Counted from the stretch's first letter, positions 1 through 8,960 are shown. The stretch: 39,590 nt of DNA from Betaproteobacteria bacterium (GCA_947457885.1 CANGXU010000014.1:1-39590), one strand, 5' to 3'. The notes: generated by a model from the letters alone, not told the origin. Translations and numbers: made by a program.

Positions 1-620
1 ATCGAGAGCGTGCCGCCGGTCGAGTAGCCCCCGATGTAGAACGGCCGGCCCGCAGGCGTGCGCGCCGCCACATCGCGCGCCGCCATGCGCACCGCGGCCG
101 TCCAGTCGCGCGTGGACATCCGTACCATCATCGACGGCAGCGTGCCGTGTCCGGGCAGGCGCAGGACGGTGACCTCGAAGCCACGGGCATGGAGCGTATC
201 CGCGAGCGCCTTCATCGAATAGGGAGAGTCGGTCAGCCCGTGGATAAGCAGCGCCGAGCCGACCGGGCGCGCCGGCGTGAGCCGGAACGACCGGTTGTGT
301 CGAGCGCCGCCAGCCAGCCGGTTCAACGGGCTGCCCTTGTCGAAGCGACTGAACTTCAACGGCTCCATGGCGGGATCCCACCCGGCAATCGTCCGCTCGA
401 GCTCTGCGAACAGTCGTTCCTCCAGTCGCTGATAGCCGTCGAAATCGAGATCGGCCTGTCCGAACGCGGTGAACTCCTCGTGCAGGCGATCGGTGTGCCA
501 GCGCTCGAGCGGCGGCAGTGCGCCAACCGCATACAGCGTGAAGCCGAAGACGACGGCAAGTCCCAGCGCCGTCGCGGCTGCGGCAAGACGCCACGCAAGC
601 CGCGCGGCCCGCCGGGACAT
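1..620 (-). CDS. Alpha/beta hydrolase, membrane-anchored (3' part outside window)
   Basis: This partial gene shows the first 206 residues; the rest lies left of base 1. A hydrophobic segment at about residues 10-35 suggests an N-terminal membrane anchor or uncleaved signal. The fold is that of serine alpha/beta hydrolases (lysophospholipase-like): an oxyanion-type LLIHGLTDS at about 124-132, PGHG at about 156-159, and the nucleophile elbow GYSTGG at about 198-203, with Ser200 the likely nucleophile. The Asp and His of the triad would lie outside the window. The ATG at 618-620 is preceded by GGAAG about six bases upstream. It lies 34 bases after the lipoprotein gene on the same strand, so the two probably share a transcript. 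The substrate is unknown; the family is clear. Confidence 0.85.
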   Translation of the reverse strand, partial: MSRRAARLAWRLAAAATALGLAVVFGFTLYAVGALPPLERWHTDRLHEEFTAFGQADLDFDGYQRLEERLFAELERTIAGWDPAMEPLKFSRFDKGSPLNRLAGGARHNRSFRLTPARPVGSALLIHGLTDSPYSMKALADTLHARGFEVTVLRLPGHGTLPSMMVRMSTRDWTAAVRMAARDVAARTPAGRPFYIGGYSTGGTLS

Positions 621-654
621 CGCCCACTTCCGACGCGTGGCCGGACGCGGCGAC

Positions 655-1071
655 CTACCGGATAGGATGGATCACCCCGCTGTCGACCCGCACCCGTTGC
701 CCGGGGCGGTAGGCAGGAAGCTCCTTGACGCGCACCGTACGGTCGATCCCGTCGTCGAAGCGGATCTGCACGATCCAGACCGACGTTGCACTGGCGCGCG
801 CGGCCATCGAGCTGCCGGCCATCGAACCGCCGACGCTGCCCGCGGTCGCGGCCACGGTCTGCCCGAAGCCGCCCCCGATCTGCCCGCCGAGTACTGCACC
901 GACAACCGCGCCGCCGATGGCCCCGGCCACCGACGCACCGGTCGACGCTTCGGTGGTCTCCTGGATCGCCAGCACGACACCGGTGCCACTGATGTTCGCC
1001 CCCGGTGAGGTCGTCGCGCACCCGGCCAGCGCGAGTACGGAAGCGACCAATACCGCCATCAATCGACGCAT
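655..1071 (-). CDS. Glycine-zipper outer-membrane lipoprotein (SlyB/Pcp-like)
   Basis: A 138-residue exported lipoprotein. The N-terminus is a short signal with lipobox LAGC at residues 15-18, so Cys18 should be lipidated. Residues about 45-95 are rich in Gly and Ala in a zipper pattern (AGAIGGAVVGAVLGGQIGGG), the hallmark of the glycine-zipper 2TM lipoproteins such as SlyB and Pcp. The C-terminal part ends in a small basic domain with a RPGQRVRVDSG motif, typical of that family. These proteins are linked to outer-membrane integrity; the exact role is not known here. The gene starts 3 bases after the stop of the upstream solute-binding protein gene, with GGAG about nine bases before the ATG, so it is very likely co-transcribed with it. 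Confidence 0.85.
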   Translation of the reverse strand: MRRLMAVLVASVLALAGCATTSPGANISGTGVVLAIQETTEASTGASVAGAIGGAVVGAVLGGQIGGGFGQTVAATAGSVGGSMAGSSMAARASATSVWIVQIRFDDGIDRTVRVKELPAYRPGQRVRVDSGVIHPIR

Positions 1072-1074
1072 GGC

Positions 1075-1923
1075 CTATTCTCCGAGCGCGTTCAGGTAGT
1101 ACATCGAAGCGAGCAGCGGTCCGGGACGGCCCAGGTCGGCAAACCAGCGGTTGTATACCTCGACGATCTGCTGCCCGCTGTAGACCTGCGCGAGCGCCCG
1201 GTTCACCGCCAGCCGGAACGGCGCATCGCGGCGCATCATCAGCGCGTATGGCTCGAGCGAGAAGTCCTCATCGGCGAGGGTGAACTCGCCGCCCTTGCTG
1301 CCGAGCAGGACCCGGCCGATCAGCGCCAGCCGATCGTTGGCGAACGCATCGATCTTCTTGCCGGTGAGCGCACTCACCACCTCTCGATCATCGCGCAGAA
1401 CGACCACCTGCGCGTCGATCTTGCGTTCCTTCAGGACGCTGCGCAATCGGGGCTCGGTCGTACTTCCGGCGAGCACGCCCACCCGCTTGCCGGCAAGGTC
1501 GGCGAGCGTGCGCGGCCCGATGCCGGTGCTCACGAAGCTGGCGCCGTCGACGAAGATCAGGCTGGAGAAATCGACCTGCTCGAGCCGGCCGAGGGTGACC
1601 GTGGTCGTGCCGCACTCGAGGTCCACACTACCGCCGGCAACCTGGGCAATGCGGTTGTCTGCTGTCACCGGGACCCACTTGATCGCCAGGCCGGGCACCT
1701 TCAACTGCTGCTCGAGGCTCGCCACCACCCGCTTGCACAGATCGACCGAATAGCCGGCCGGCTGCCCGTCGGGTGCTGCAAACGAGAACGGCGCGGCTTC
1801 GGTGCGATAGCCGAGCACGATGCTCTTGCTGTCCGCGATCCGTTTGAGCGTGCCGCCCGGTTGCGCTTGCACGCTGCAAGCGACCAGCATGCCGACGATG
1901 CAGTACAGGACACGGATGTTCAT
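1075..1923 (-). CDS. Family-3 periplasmic solute-binding protein (amino-acid ABC type)
   Basis: A 282-residue exported binding protein of the SBP_bac_3 family. The signal peptide spans about residues 1-20, with cleavage after VQA. Family features include LGYRTEAAPFSF near 37-48, GYSVDLC, the acidic GGSVDLECG loop and TLGRLEQVDFS before the second lobe. The C-terminal PxxLLASMYYLNALGE tail and the overall pattern resemble the glutamate/aspartate (GltI) subgroup, so an acidic amino acid is a reasonable guess, but no permease or ATPase genes lie beside it. The ATG at 1921-1923 was chosen because it begins the signal peptide and has GGAG about seven bases upstream; an in-frame upstream extension is less likely. 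The next gene downstream is a lipoprotein three bases away. Confidence 0.82.
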   Translation of the reverse strand: MNIRVLYCIVGMLVACSVQAQPGGTLKRIADSKSIVLGYRTEAAPFSFAAPDGQPAGYSVDLCKRVVASLEQQLKVPGLAIKWVPVTADNRIAQVAGGSVDLECGTTTVTLGRLEQVDFSSLIFVDGASFVSTGIGPRTLADLAGKRVGVLAGSTTEPRLRSVLKERKIDAQVVVLRDDREVVSALTGKKIDAFANDRLALIGRVLLGSKGGEFTLADEDFSLEPYALMMRRDAPFRLAVNRALAQVYSGQQIVEVYNRWFADLGRPGPLLASMYYLNALGE

Positions 1924-2074
1924 TCGGTTTCTCCAGATATGGTTTGAGGTGACGACATGACGAACTGCAGTAACGTGCTGAAAGGCCAGCAGTGCGTCGA
2001 CGAAGAATTGCGATGCAGCAGTGACTGCCGACACCATGCGCACGGAGCAGCCTTCCGACATATTGGACGATATC

Positions 2075-2421
2075 GAATGCTACAGGCGAGCGCGGATCTG
2101 GACCAGTACACCCCGCGCCACGGGGCGGTACCGAACAGCCGCCGGAAAGCGCCCACTGCGCAGTCAACCTTGGCGTCGCGTGTACCGATGCCGCGTTCGT
2201 TGCCGGCCAGCCCGCACGCGAGCGCCTTTTGGCAGGGCGCGGGATCGGCCCGGTCCAGCGAACGATCTCCGGCGCCCGACGCCGATACCCTCGTCGAGCG
2301 TCGGCCGGACTGCCAGATCGAGAACCATCAGGGCCAGCGTGCCGCGCACCGCGCGGGGCTCGCTGGCGCAAGGGGCCGAGAACGGGCGTGTGGCGCCGTC
2401 AAGGGGATGCTGGCGTATCAT
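2075..2421 (-). pseudogene. Degraded LuxR/NarL-type response-regulator remnant
   Basis: No intact gene fills the 545 bases between 1923 and 2469, but minus-strand frames hold pieces that look like a response regulator. One frame (about 2370-2290) gives LALMVLDLAV followed by DEGIGVGRR, resembling the receiver-domain strand that carries the phospho-acceptor Asp. A second frame (about 2240-2110) gives KALACGLAGNE, then TRDAKVDCAVGAFRRLFG, which resembles the recognition helix of a LuxR-type HTH. The pieces lie in different frames and are too close together for a full protein, implying frameshifts and deletions. This is a reading by eye of weak similarity. It may instead be non-coding sequence. 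Confidence 0.33.
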
Positions 2422-2468
2422 CTGCGGCGAGGCTGGGTGTAGTCCGACAACTACCGACTGGAGTCGAC

Positions 2469-4055
2469 GTGAGCATGCTCAGGCGCGCGTTGGTCATGTG
2501 CGTTCTAGCTTTCCCGAGTGCCGCCAGCGCCGACGTGCCCGAGGGCGTGGACGCTTTCGGCAAGTCGCGCTTCGCGGAGGCGCGCAAGGCGCTCGCTGCC
2601 CCGGCCGAGGCTGGCGACGCGCAGGCGATGGCATACATGGGCGAGATGCTGATGCGCGGGCTGGGCGGGACCCGCGACGAGCTCAAGGCGCGCGATTACA
2701 TCACGCGTGCGCATGCCGCCGGGAACTCGCGCGCCGGGTTCCTGCTGGGCAACATGTATCTGACCGGCAATCTCGTAGAGCGCGACGGGCCCAAGGGCAC
2801 GGACATCATGCGCATCGCCGCAGAAAAGGGCGAACCGGCGGCGCAGAACGCGATCGGGGCGTGGCTCGCCAATGGCACCAACGGCTTCGCCAGGGACGAC
2901 GACATCGCGCTTGGCTGGTTCAAGCTGGCCGCCGACCAGAAGCACCCGGCTGCACTGGGTTGGCTCGGCGCGTTTGCCGAGAGCGGGCGCGCGGGGGTTG
3001 CGCAGGACAACCTGGTCGCGCTGGACTGGTACAAGAAGGGTGGCGATCTCGGCGACTCCGCTTCGATGGTCGCCGCCGGACGCATGTATGCGCTTGGGCG
3101 TGGCGTAAGCCCGAATGGCCCCGAAGCGCTGGCCTGGCTGCACCGTGCAGCCGCGCTGGCCAACAGCAGCGCGTTTGCGTGGATCGCCAATGTCTACGAA
3201 TTCGGCCGCGGCGGCATCTGGAAAAACCCGGTGCTCGCCTATATGTGGTATTCCGCCGTGCCTGCCAACGGCACGCCGGCCACCATCAAGGCCGCAGCCG
3301 AGGGCAAGGAACGCCTGTCGAAAACGATGTCGACCGCGGAAATCGCCGATGCTGATAAGCGATGGAAAACGGTGGTCGTGAATACCATCATCAGTACCAT
3401 GAACCCGCAGATCGCCACAGGCACGGCACCGGCGGGGGCGGGGCGTACCGGCGTCTATGGCAGCGGCGTCGTGGTCAGCGAGGCCGGGGATGTGCTGACC
3501 AACGAACACGTGATCAATAATTGCGCACGCGTGCGCATCCAGCCGTCCGGGGCCGTGATGAAGGTCGTGGCGAAGGACGCGCGCAACGACCTGGCCCTGC
3601 TTCGCGGCGAGGGGCTGGCGTTGCCGCCGGTCAGGCTGCGCGCAGGGCGCACCGTGCGCCTGGGTGACGAGGTGGTTACCCTGGGCTATCCGCTGAGGGG
3701 CATGCTTTCCTCTGGGACCGTGGTGACTACCGGGATCGTCAACGCCATGACCGGGCTGAACGACGACACTTCCATGTTCCAGATGTCGGCCACCGTCCAG
3801 CCCGGCTCGAGCGGCGGACCGATCCTCGATCGGGGCGGAAGCCTGGTGGGCATCGTGCGCGCACGCCTGCTGCCCACCGGGCCGGCGAGCCCTCAGAATG
3901 TGAACTTCGGCATCAACCTCGCGACGGTCGGCAGTTTCCTGGATACGCACTCGGTTGCGTACCTGACGGCCCAGCCGGGGGCGAAGCCCCCCGCTGACAC
4001 CGCCGACCTCGTGGAGCGCGCACGCAGATCGACCGTGCAGGTGGAGTGCTACTAG
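2469..4055 (+). CDS. Secreted Sel1-repeat / trypsin-like serine protease fusion
   Basis: A 528-residue exported protein. Signal peptide is about residues 1-21 (cleavage after SASA). Residues about 30-290 form tandem Sel1-like helical repeats, seen as recurring ALGWFKLAAD and ALDWYKKGGD type units and G-rich turns. Residues about 325-500 form a trypsin-like (HtrA/DegP-type) protease domain with a complete triad: His347 in TNEHV, Asp374 in RNDLALL, and Ser448 in PGSSGGP. There is no PDZ domain. Such a protein would act in the periplasm or outside the cell, with the repeats binding a partner. GTG at 2469 is preferred, with GGAG five bases upstream; ATG at 2475 is the alternative. It converges on the P-type ATPase gene with only nine bases between stops. 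Confidence 0.88.
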   Translation: MSMLRRALVMCVLAFPSAASADVPEGVDAFGKSRFAEARKALAAPAEAGDAQAMAYMGEMLMRGLGGTRDELKARDYITRAHAAGNSRAGFLLGNMYLTGNLVERDGPKGTDIMRIAAEKGEPAAQNAIGAWLANGTNGFARDDDIALGWFKLAADQKHPAALGWLGAFAESGRAGVAQDNLVALDWYKKGGDLGDSASMVAAGRMYALGRGVSPNGPEALAWLHRAAALANSSAFAWIANVYEFGRGGIWKNPVLAYMWYSAVPANGTPATIKAAAEGKERLSKTMSTAEIADADKRWKTVVVNTIISTMNPQIATGTAPAGAGRTGVYGSGVVVSEAGDVLTNEHVINNCARVRIQPSGAVMKVVAKDARNDLALLRGEGLALPPVRLRAGRTVRLGDEVVTLGYPLRGMLSSGTVVTTGIVNAMTGLNDDTSMFQMSATVQPGSSGGPILDRGGSLVGIVRARLLPTGPASPQNVNFGINLATVGSFLDTHSVAYLTAQPGAKPPADTADLVERARRSTVQVECY

Positions 4056-4064
4056 GACTGCTGC

Positions 4065-6647
4065 TCATCGGCCTGGCACAGTCGAAGCAGCCGGGAGACG
4101 TCCCAGGAGCCACCTCGTTAGCTCGAACCAGGCGAGGGCGCCGAGACAGAGCACCGCGCCGATCAGCAACAGGGATGCCGACGGTGCAGTGAACTGGAAC
4201 ACACCGCTGATCACGGGCACCGTCAGCACGAGAGTCAGGAGCACGCACGTCGCCGCTGCGATCCAGCCAAAGGCGGCGTTCCACGAAATCGAAGTATCGC
4301 TGCGTCGTATCCAGGCCCTGTTCACATGGATGAGGGCCAGGCTACTGACCACGAGCACGGTGAAGGCGAGCGCGCGTGCGGTCTCGTCGGAGCCCGATGC
4401 CGACCGAGCAATCAGGTAGGCGACGAACGCAATGCCGAACAGCCCGCTCCCCTGCGCCAGCCCGCGCAGCAGCACCGGCACATCGAACAGGCGTGCGTCG
4501 GGTCGGCGCGGAGGCATGCGCATCGCATCGGCCTCCAGCGGCTCTGCCTCGAACACGATGGAGCAGGCCGGGTCGATGATCAGTTGCAGGAACAGGATAT
4601 GCACTGGCATCAGCACCATCGGCCAGCCGAGTACCAGCGGGACGATGGACAGGCCGACGATCGGCAGGTGCACCGCGATGGCGAAGGCGATGGCCTTGCG
4701 CAGATTCGCGAATACCCGGCGGCCGTAGCGCACGCCGGTTACCAGCGACGCGAAGTCGTCGTTGAGCAGGACCAGGGCTGCGGCCTCGCGGGCCACGTCG
4801 GTGCCGCGCGCACCCATCGCCACGCCGATGTGCGCGGCCTTCAGCGCCGGTGCATCGTTCACGCCGTCGCCGGTCATGGCGACCACGTCGCCGCGCGCCC
4901 GGAAGGCCTGCACCAGCCGGAGCTTCTGCTCGGGCTGCACGCGGCAGAAGACGTTGGTATCGGCCAGGCGCGCAGCGAGGCTGACGTCATCCAGTCGGTC
5001 GAGTTCTGCACCGGTCATGGCATGACCATTGGTCACGAGACCGGCCTGCCTGGCGATGGACAGTGCCGTCTGCGGATGGTCGCCGGTGATCATCACGACC
5101 CGGATGCCCGCGGCCCGGCACTCGGCGATGGCTGCTGGCACATCCGGCCGTACCGGGTCCTCCAGGGCCACGAGTCCGATGAACTCGAAGGCGAAGTCGT
5201 GCTGTGCATCGGGCAGGTCGCCGGAGGGGAAGATCGCACGCGCGACGGCCAGCACACGCAGACCCTCCATGGCCATCGCTTCGACCTGTCGGGTAATGGG
5301 GCCGTGCTGCGCAGCGTCGAGGTGACAGAGATCGATGACGGCTTCTGGCGCACCCTTCGCAGCCACCAGGCGGTCCTGGCGATCTGGCGACTGCCACACA
5401 CGCGACATCGCCAGCAGTTGCGGTGACAGGGGGTAGTCGTCGATCACCTTCCAGTTGCCATGCAGGTGCTCGGTCCCGGCGAGATGGTGCTGACCAGCCT
5501 CGCCGATGGCCGATTCCATCGGATCAAAGGCCCGGCGGTGGCTTGCGAGCACTGCGTACTCCAGCACCCGGTGCAGCGCTTCCGGAAGGTCTGGCGAGGC
5601 GCCGCCGCCCAGGACCTGCTCCGCATCTGCAGCCCATAGCCTGCGGACTGCCATCCGGTTCATCGTCAAGGTGCCTGTCTTGTCGACGCACAGGACGGTG
5701 GTGGCGCCGAGCAGCTCGACGGCCGGCATGCTGCGCGTGAGTACCTTCTCGCGCGCGAGCCGCCACGCACCCAGACCCAGGAAGATGGTCAACACCACGG
5801 GGAGTTCCTCGGGCAGGATGGCCATCGCGAGCGTGAGGCCGGCCAGCGCGCCGTGCAGCCAGTCACCGCGCGTCAGACCCCACGTCAGGGCCAGCCCGGC
5901 CGCCACACTCAGACCGATCGCCGCAACCCAGGCGACGATGCGTTGTGTCTCGCGCTGCACGGGGGTGGCCTCGGTCGAGATGGCCCGCAGCGAGGCTCCG
6001 ATGCGGCCCAGGGCACTGCGTCCGGCAGTCGCAGTCACGATGCCGCGCCCCGTGCCCTGTGTGACCAGGGTTCCCGAGAACGCCTGCCTGCGCGATGCCG
6101 GAAGTCCGCTGAACCCGGCGTCTTCCGCCCCCTTCATCGCCGGTGCCGACTCGCCGGTCAGCAGCGACTCGTCGATCGACAGGTTCGACGCCTCGACCAG
6201 GCCAAGATCGGCTGGCACCCGATCGCCCTCGGCCAGCAGGACGAGGTCCCCGACGACCAGTTCGCGGCTGGTCACGCGAATCGACTGCCCGTCTCGAACT
6301 ACCTGCGCACGCGGGCTGGACAGGTCGCGCAAGGCTTCAAGGGACTGCTCGCTGCGTCGCTTCTGGACGTAAGTGATGGCGATGACGACCAGCACGAACC
6401 CCAGCAGCATCAGCGCTTCATGGCGATCGCCGAGCGCGAGATAGATGGCGCCACAGGCCACGAGCAGCAGCAACATCGGCTCGAGCAGCACGTCGCGCAG
6501 CAGGCCCCAGGCACCACGGTGCGCCGTAGCGGGCAACTCGTTCGGACCGTCGCGTGCCAGGCGCGCTCCGGCCTCGGCTGCGCTCAATCCCGGCCGGGTT
6601 GCGGCGTGCACTTCGATAGGCGTATCGACCCCGGACATGTCGTCCAT
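4065..6647 (-). CDS. P-type cation-transporting ATPase (P2-like, specificity unknown)
   Basis: An 860-residue inner-membrane pump, full length for the P2 group. Domain order: N-terminal cation-ATPase domain (about 5-70), actuator with TGES at 164-167, phosphorylation site D322 in DKTGTLT, nucleotide-binding part with KGAPE near 431, hinge TGDGVNDAP at about 592-600, and about ten membrane segments. Ion-site helices are unusual: M4 reads LPEELPVV (278-285) where Ca2+ pumps have PEGLP, and M6 reads LIIDPACSIVFE (689-700) where Ca2+ pumps have NLVTDGLPA. The transported ion is therefore uncertain. The ATG at 6645-6647 is chosen by family alignment; a second ATG lies three codons later and neither has a strong ribosome site. 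The DUF6671 gene is divergent from it. Confidence 0.92.
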   Translation of the reverse strand: MDDMSGVDTPIEVHAATRPGLSAAEAGARLARDGPNELPATAHRGAWGLLRDVLLEPMLLLLVACGAIYLALGDRHEALMLLGFVLVVIAITYVQKRRSEQSLEALRDLSSPRAQVVRDGQSIRVTSRELVVGDLVLLAEGDRVPADLGLVEASNLSIDESLLTGESAPAMKGAEDAGFSGLPASRRQAFSGTLVTQGTGRGIVTATAGRSALGRIGASLRAISTEATPVQRETQRIVAWVAAIGLSVAAGLALTWGLTRGDWLHGALAGLTLAMAILPEELPVVLTIFLGLGAWRLAREKVLTRSMPAVELLGATTVLCVDKTGTLTMNRMAVRRLWAADAEQVLGGGASPDLPEALHRVLEYAVLASHRRAFDPMESAIGEAGQHHLAGTEHLHGNWKVIDDYPLSPQLLAMSRVWQSPDRQDRLVAAKGAPEAVIDLCHLDAAQHGPITRQVEAMAMEGLRVLAVARAIFPSGDLPDAQHDFAFEFIGLVALEDPVRPDVPAAIAECRAAGIRVVMITGDHPQTALSIARQAGLVTNGHAMTGAELDRLDDVSLAARLADTNVFCRVQPEQKLRLVQAFRARGDVVAMTGDGVNDAPALKAAHIGVAMGARGTDVAREAAALVLLNDDFASLVTGVRYGRRVFANLRKAIAFAIAVHLPIVGLSIVPLVLGWPMVLMPVHILFLQLIIDPACSIVFEAEPLEADAMRMPPRRPDARLFDVPVLLRGLAQGSGLFGIAFVAYLIARSASGSDETARALAFTVLVVSSLALIHVNRAWIRRSDTSISWNAAFGWIAAATCVLLTLVLTVPVISGVFQFTAPSASLLLIGAVLCLGALAWFELTRWLLGRLPAASTVPGR

Positions 6648-6833
6648 CTTACGCGTGCAGATGGCGTGAATACATTCAATGCCCGATGTTCCTTCGAGAG
6701 TACGAGGAAGGGCAGCGACATCGGCCTGCAGGTCCGGCTGCTTCCTTTGCCTCAAGAAAGGTGTTTCATGGTGTCCATGTTTGCAACAGGAATACTGGCG
6801 TTTGTCGGGATGTGTCCAGGAAGACACTGTTCG

Positions 6834-7697
6834 ATGAAAACGACGTTCTGGCCCTATCGCGGTCGGCAGGCCAGCCTCGCGACCCGACACGGGAAGGAGC
6901 GGGCCGTAGCGCTGCCCATGCGTCTGGAACTCGGTCTCGCTCTCGCCGTGCCACCAGGCCTGGACACAGACGCGCTGGGCACCTTCTGCGGTGAGGTCGC
7001 GCGCGAGGGGTCTCCCGAAGCAGTCTGCCTGCGCAAGGCCCGCCTGGGTATGGACGCGACCGGTCTTGCGCTCGGGGTCGCAAACGAGGGCAGCTTCGGA
7101 CCTCACCCGACCGTGCCCTTCATCGCGGCAGACATCGAGACCATGGCTTTCATCGACGACGAACGCGGTCTCGTCGTCACCGAGACACTGGTATCCGAGC
7201 GCACCAACCATGGCCATCGCGAAGCCCGCAGTGTCGACGATCTCATCACGTGGCTGCCTTCCACCGGTTTCCCCTCGCATGCGCTGATCGTCCGGCCGAA
7301 GTCCAGCGCACCCGGTGGGCCCGCTGAAAAGGGCATCGTCTCGATCGAGCAACTGGCGGCAGCCATCGAGCAGATGGCCGGCCTATCGCCTGACGCCGTA
7401 GCCTGGGTCCAGACCGATATGCGGGCGCATCTCAACCCCACCCGCATGGCTGTCATTCAGCAACTGGCGTTTCGGCTGGCGCGCCGTGTGGCCTCGTCAT
7501 GCCCCGCCTGCGCAGCGCCCGGATGGGGGCGCATCGCGACCACCAAAGGGCTGCCGTGCGAGCTGTGCGATGAGCCGACCAGCATGATCCGCTTCGAAGT
7601 GTTCGGTTGCGGCGTCTGCGCCCACCGTGAAGACAGACCGCGCAGCGATCTCCGTCAGAAGGCACTGCCCCAATACTGCCCGGCGTGCAATCCATGA
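6834..7697 (+). CDS. DUF6671 family protein with C-terminal Cys-pair zinc motifs
   Basis: A soluble protein of 287 residues. The N-terminus has the ATRHGKERAV signature (about residues 16-25) and a central GPHP followed by ERTNHGHREAR, which I recognise as the DUF6671 family. The last 80 residues carry paired cysteines: CPAC, CELC, CGVC and CPAC, consistent with two zinc-ribbon-like sites. Function is unknown. A start at ATG 6834 is preferred: it matches where the family begins, and codons before it (TTT, ATA, AGA, TGT) are unlike the rest. However, an in-frame ATG at 6768 has a better ribosome site (AAAGG six bases upstream) and would add 22 residues. It diverges from the P-type ATPase gene and may share its promoter region. 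Confidence 0.78.
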   Translation: MKTTFWPYRGRQASLATRHGKERAVALPMRLELGLALAVPPGLDTDALGTFCGEVAREGSPEAVCLRKARLGMDATGLALGVANEGSFGPHPTVPFIAADIETMAFIDDERGLVVTETLVSERTNHGHREARSVDDLITWLPSTGFPSHALIVRPKSSAPGGPAEKGIVSIEQLAAAIEQMAGLSPDAVAWVQTDMRAHLNPTRMAVIQQLAFRLARRVASSCPACAAPGWGRIATTKGLPCELCDEPTSMIRFEVFGCGVCAHREDRPRSDLRQKALPQYCPACNP

Positions 7698-7894
7698 CCT
7701 CGATGCAACCGCAAGACCGCGCCGGCGCAGCGTCCCCGTATGCCTGCCACGAGGATCGGGCAGGGGCTCAGCGGGATGTTGCTGGAGGATCGAACTGAAG
7801 CAGCCCACGGTCCGTGATTCGGAAAGCTGCGCTCGATTTGCAGCCAGACCAGACGCCGCGTAATCTGCGAGGGTTGCCTTGGAGGAGGTGCCCG

Positions 7895-8941
7895 ATGGTC
7901 CCGCAGAAGACCGCATGGGCAGTCGCGCGCGTTGCGCGTGCGCGCATTCGCCGCAAGTTCACGGATTCGCTGGTCGCCTGCGCAGCCGTCGTGAGCGCAG
8001 TCGTGCCGACGTTCGCCGTCGCGGCAGCCTCGACGGCCGGCGCCTGGCCAAACCGACCGATCCGCGTGCTGCTGCCGAATTCGCCGGGGAGCGCAACCGA
8101 CATCCTCGGCCGCATCGCCTTCCAGCGCATGGCTGACGTACTGGGCCAGCCGCTGCTGGTCGACAACCGGCCCGGTGCAGGTGGTACCACCGGCGTCGAG
8201 ATCGGCATGCGTGCGCAGCCCGACGGCTATACGATCACCACCGTCACCCTGGCGGTGCTGGCGGTGGCGCCGCATACCTTCAAGTCCGTCGGCTACGACG
8301 TGTTCCGCGACATCCAGCCGGTCTCGGTGTTCGCGATTGCGCAGACGGGTGTCTGCGTCAACGCGCAGTTGCCGGTGCAGTCGGTACGCGACCTGGTTGA
8401 ACTCGCACGGGCGCGCCAGGGCCGCCTGCTGATGGCTTCGGCCGGCATCGGCTCCACCAGCCACATGGGCGGGCTGCTGTTCACCTCGCTGGCGAAGATC
8501 GAGGCGACCCATGTGCCGTACAAGGGCGGTGGCCCGTCGATGGCGGCGGTGGCACAGGGCGAGGCAGATTTCACCGTCGGGCCGATCGTCGCGGCCATGA
8601 TGCATGTGAAGGCCGGGCGCACACGTTGCCTGGCCACCGGTGGCGAACGGCGCTCGGCGCTCTATCCCGACCTGCCGACCCTGGCCGAGGCCGGCGTGCC
8701 TGGCTACCGCTACAGTGGGTGGAACGGCATCGTTCTGCCGGCGAACACGCCACGCGCGGTCATCGACCGCCTGCATGGTGCGCTGGTGGCGGTTCTCAAG
8801 CGCGACGACGTGCGCCAGCTGTACGCGGCCCAGGGCGAGGAGCCGGCCTGGAATGCACCGGAGGCATTCGCACGGATGATCCGCGAGGACTTCGACGCGA
8901 TGGGCAAGCTGGTGAAGGCGGCGGGCGTCCGGGCGGAGTAG
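7895..8941 (+). CDS. Bug-family TTT periplasmic binding protein
   Basis: A 348-residue exported receptor of the tripartite tricarboxylate transporter (Bug/TctC) family. It has a long basic N-terminus then a signal segment (about 24-45). Family motifs are PIRVLLPNSPGSATDILGR, the DNRPGAGGTTG loop, PDGYTI, VPYKGGGP, and the PDLPTLAEAGVPGY segment. TctC-type proteins usually bind carboxylates, but the ligand cannot be read from the sequence. No TctA/TctB genes are nearby, as is usual for Bug proteins in Burkholderiales. The ATG at 7895 has a near-perfect ribosome site (GGAGGAGG, six bases away). It converges on the two-cupin gene, with 19 bases between stops. Confidence 0.92.
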   Translation: MVPQKTAWAVARVARARIRRKFTDSLVACAAVVSAVVPTFAVAAASTAGAWPNRPIRVLLPNSPGSATDILGRIAFQRMADVLGQPLLVDNRPGAGGTTGVEIGMRAQPDGYTITTVTLAVLAVAPHTFKSVGYDVFRDIQPVSVFAIAQTGVCVNAQLPVQSVRDLVELARARQGRLLMASAGIGSTSHMGGLLFTSLAKIEATHVPYKGGGPSMAAVAQGEADFTVGPIVAAMMHVKAGRTRCLATGGERRSALYPDLPTLAEAGVPGYRYSGWNGIVLPANTPRAVIDRLHGALVAVLKRDDVRQLYAAQGEEPAWNAPEAFARMIREDFDAMGKLVKAAGVRAE

Positions 8942-8960
8942 ACGCGCGCCGCCCTGGTGC

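Noticed and set aside
1957-2442. Plus-strand frame of 161 codons in the gap before the Sel1/protease gene
   Set aside because: No motif and composition of a chance frame; minus-strand pieces in the same place look like a decayed regulator.
2021-3355. Long plus-strand frame overlapping the Sel1/protease gene
   Set aside because: Arg-rich shadow frame of a gene with clear domains in another frame.
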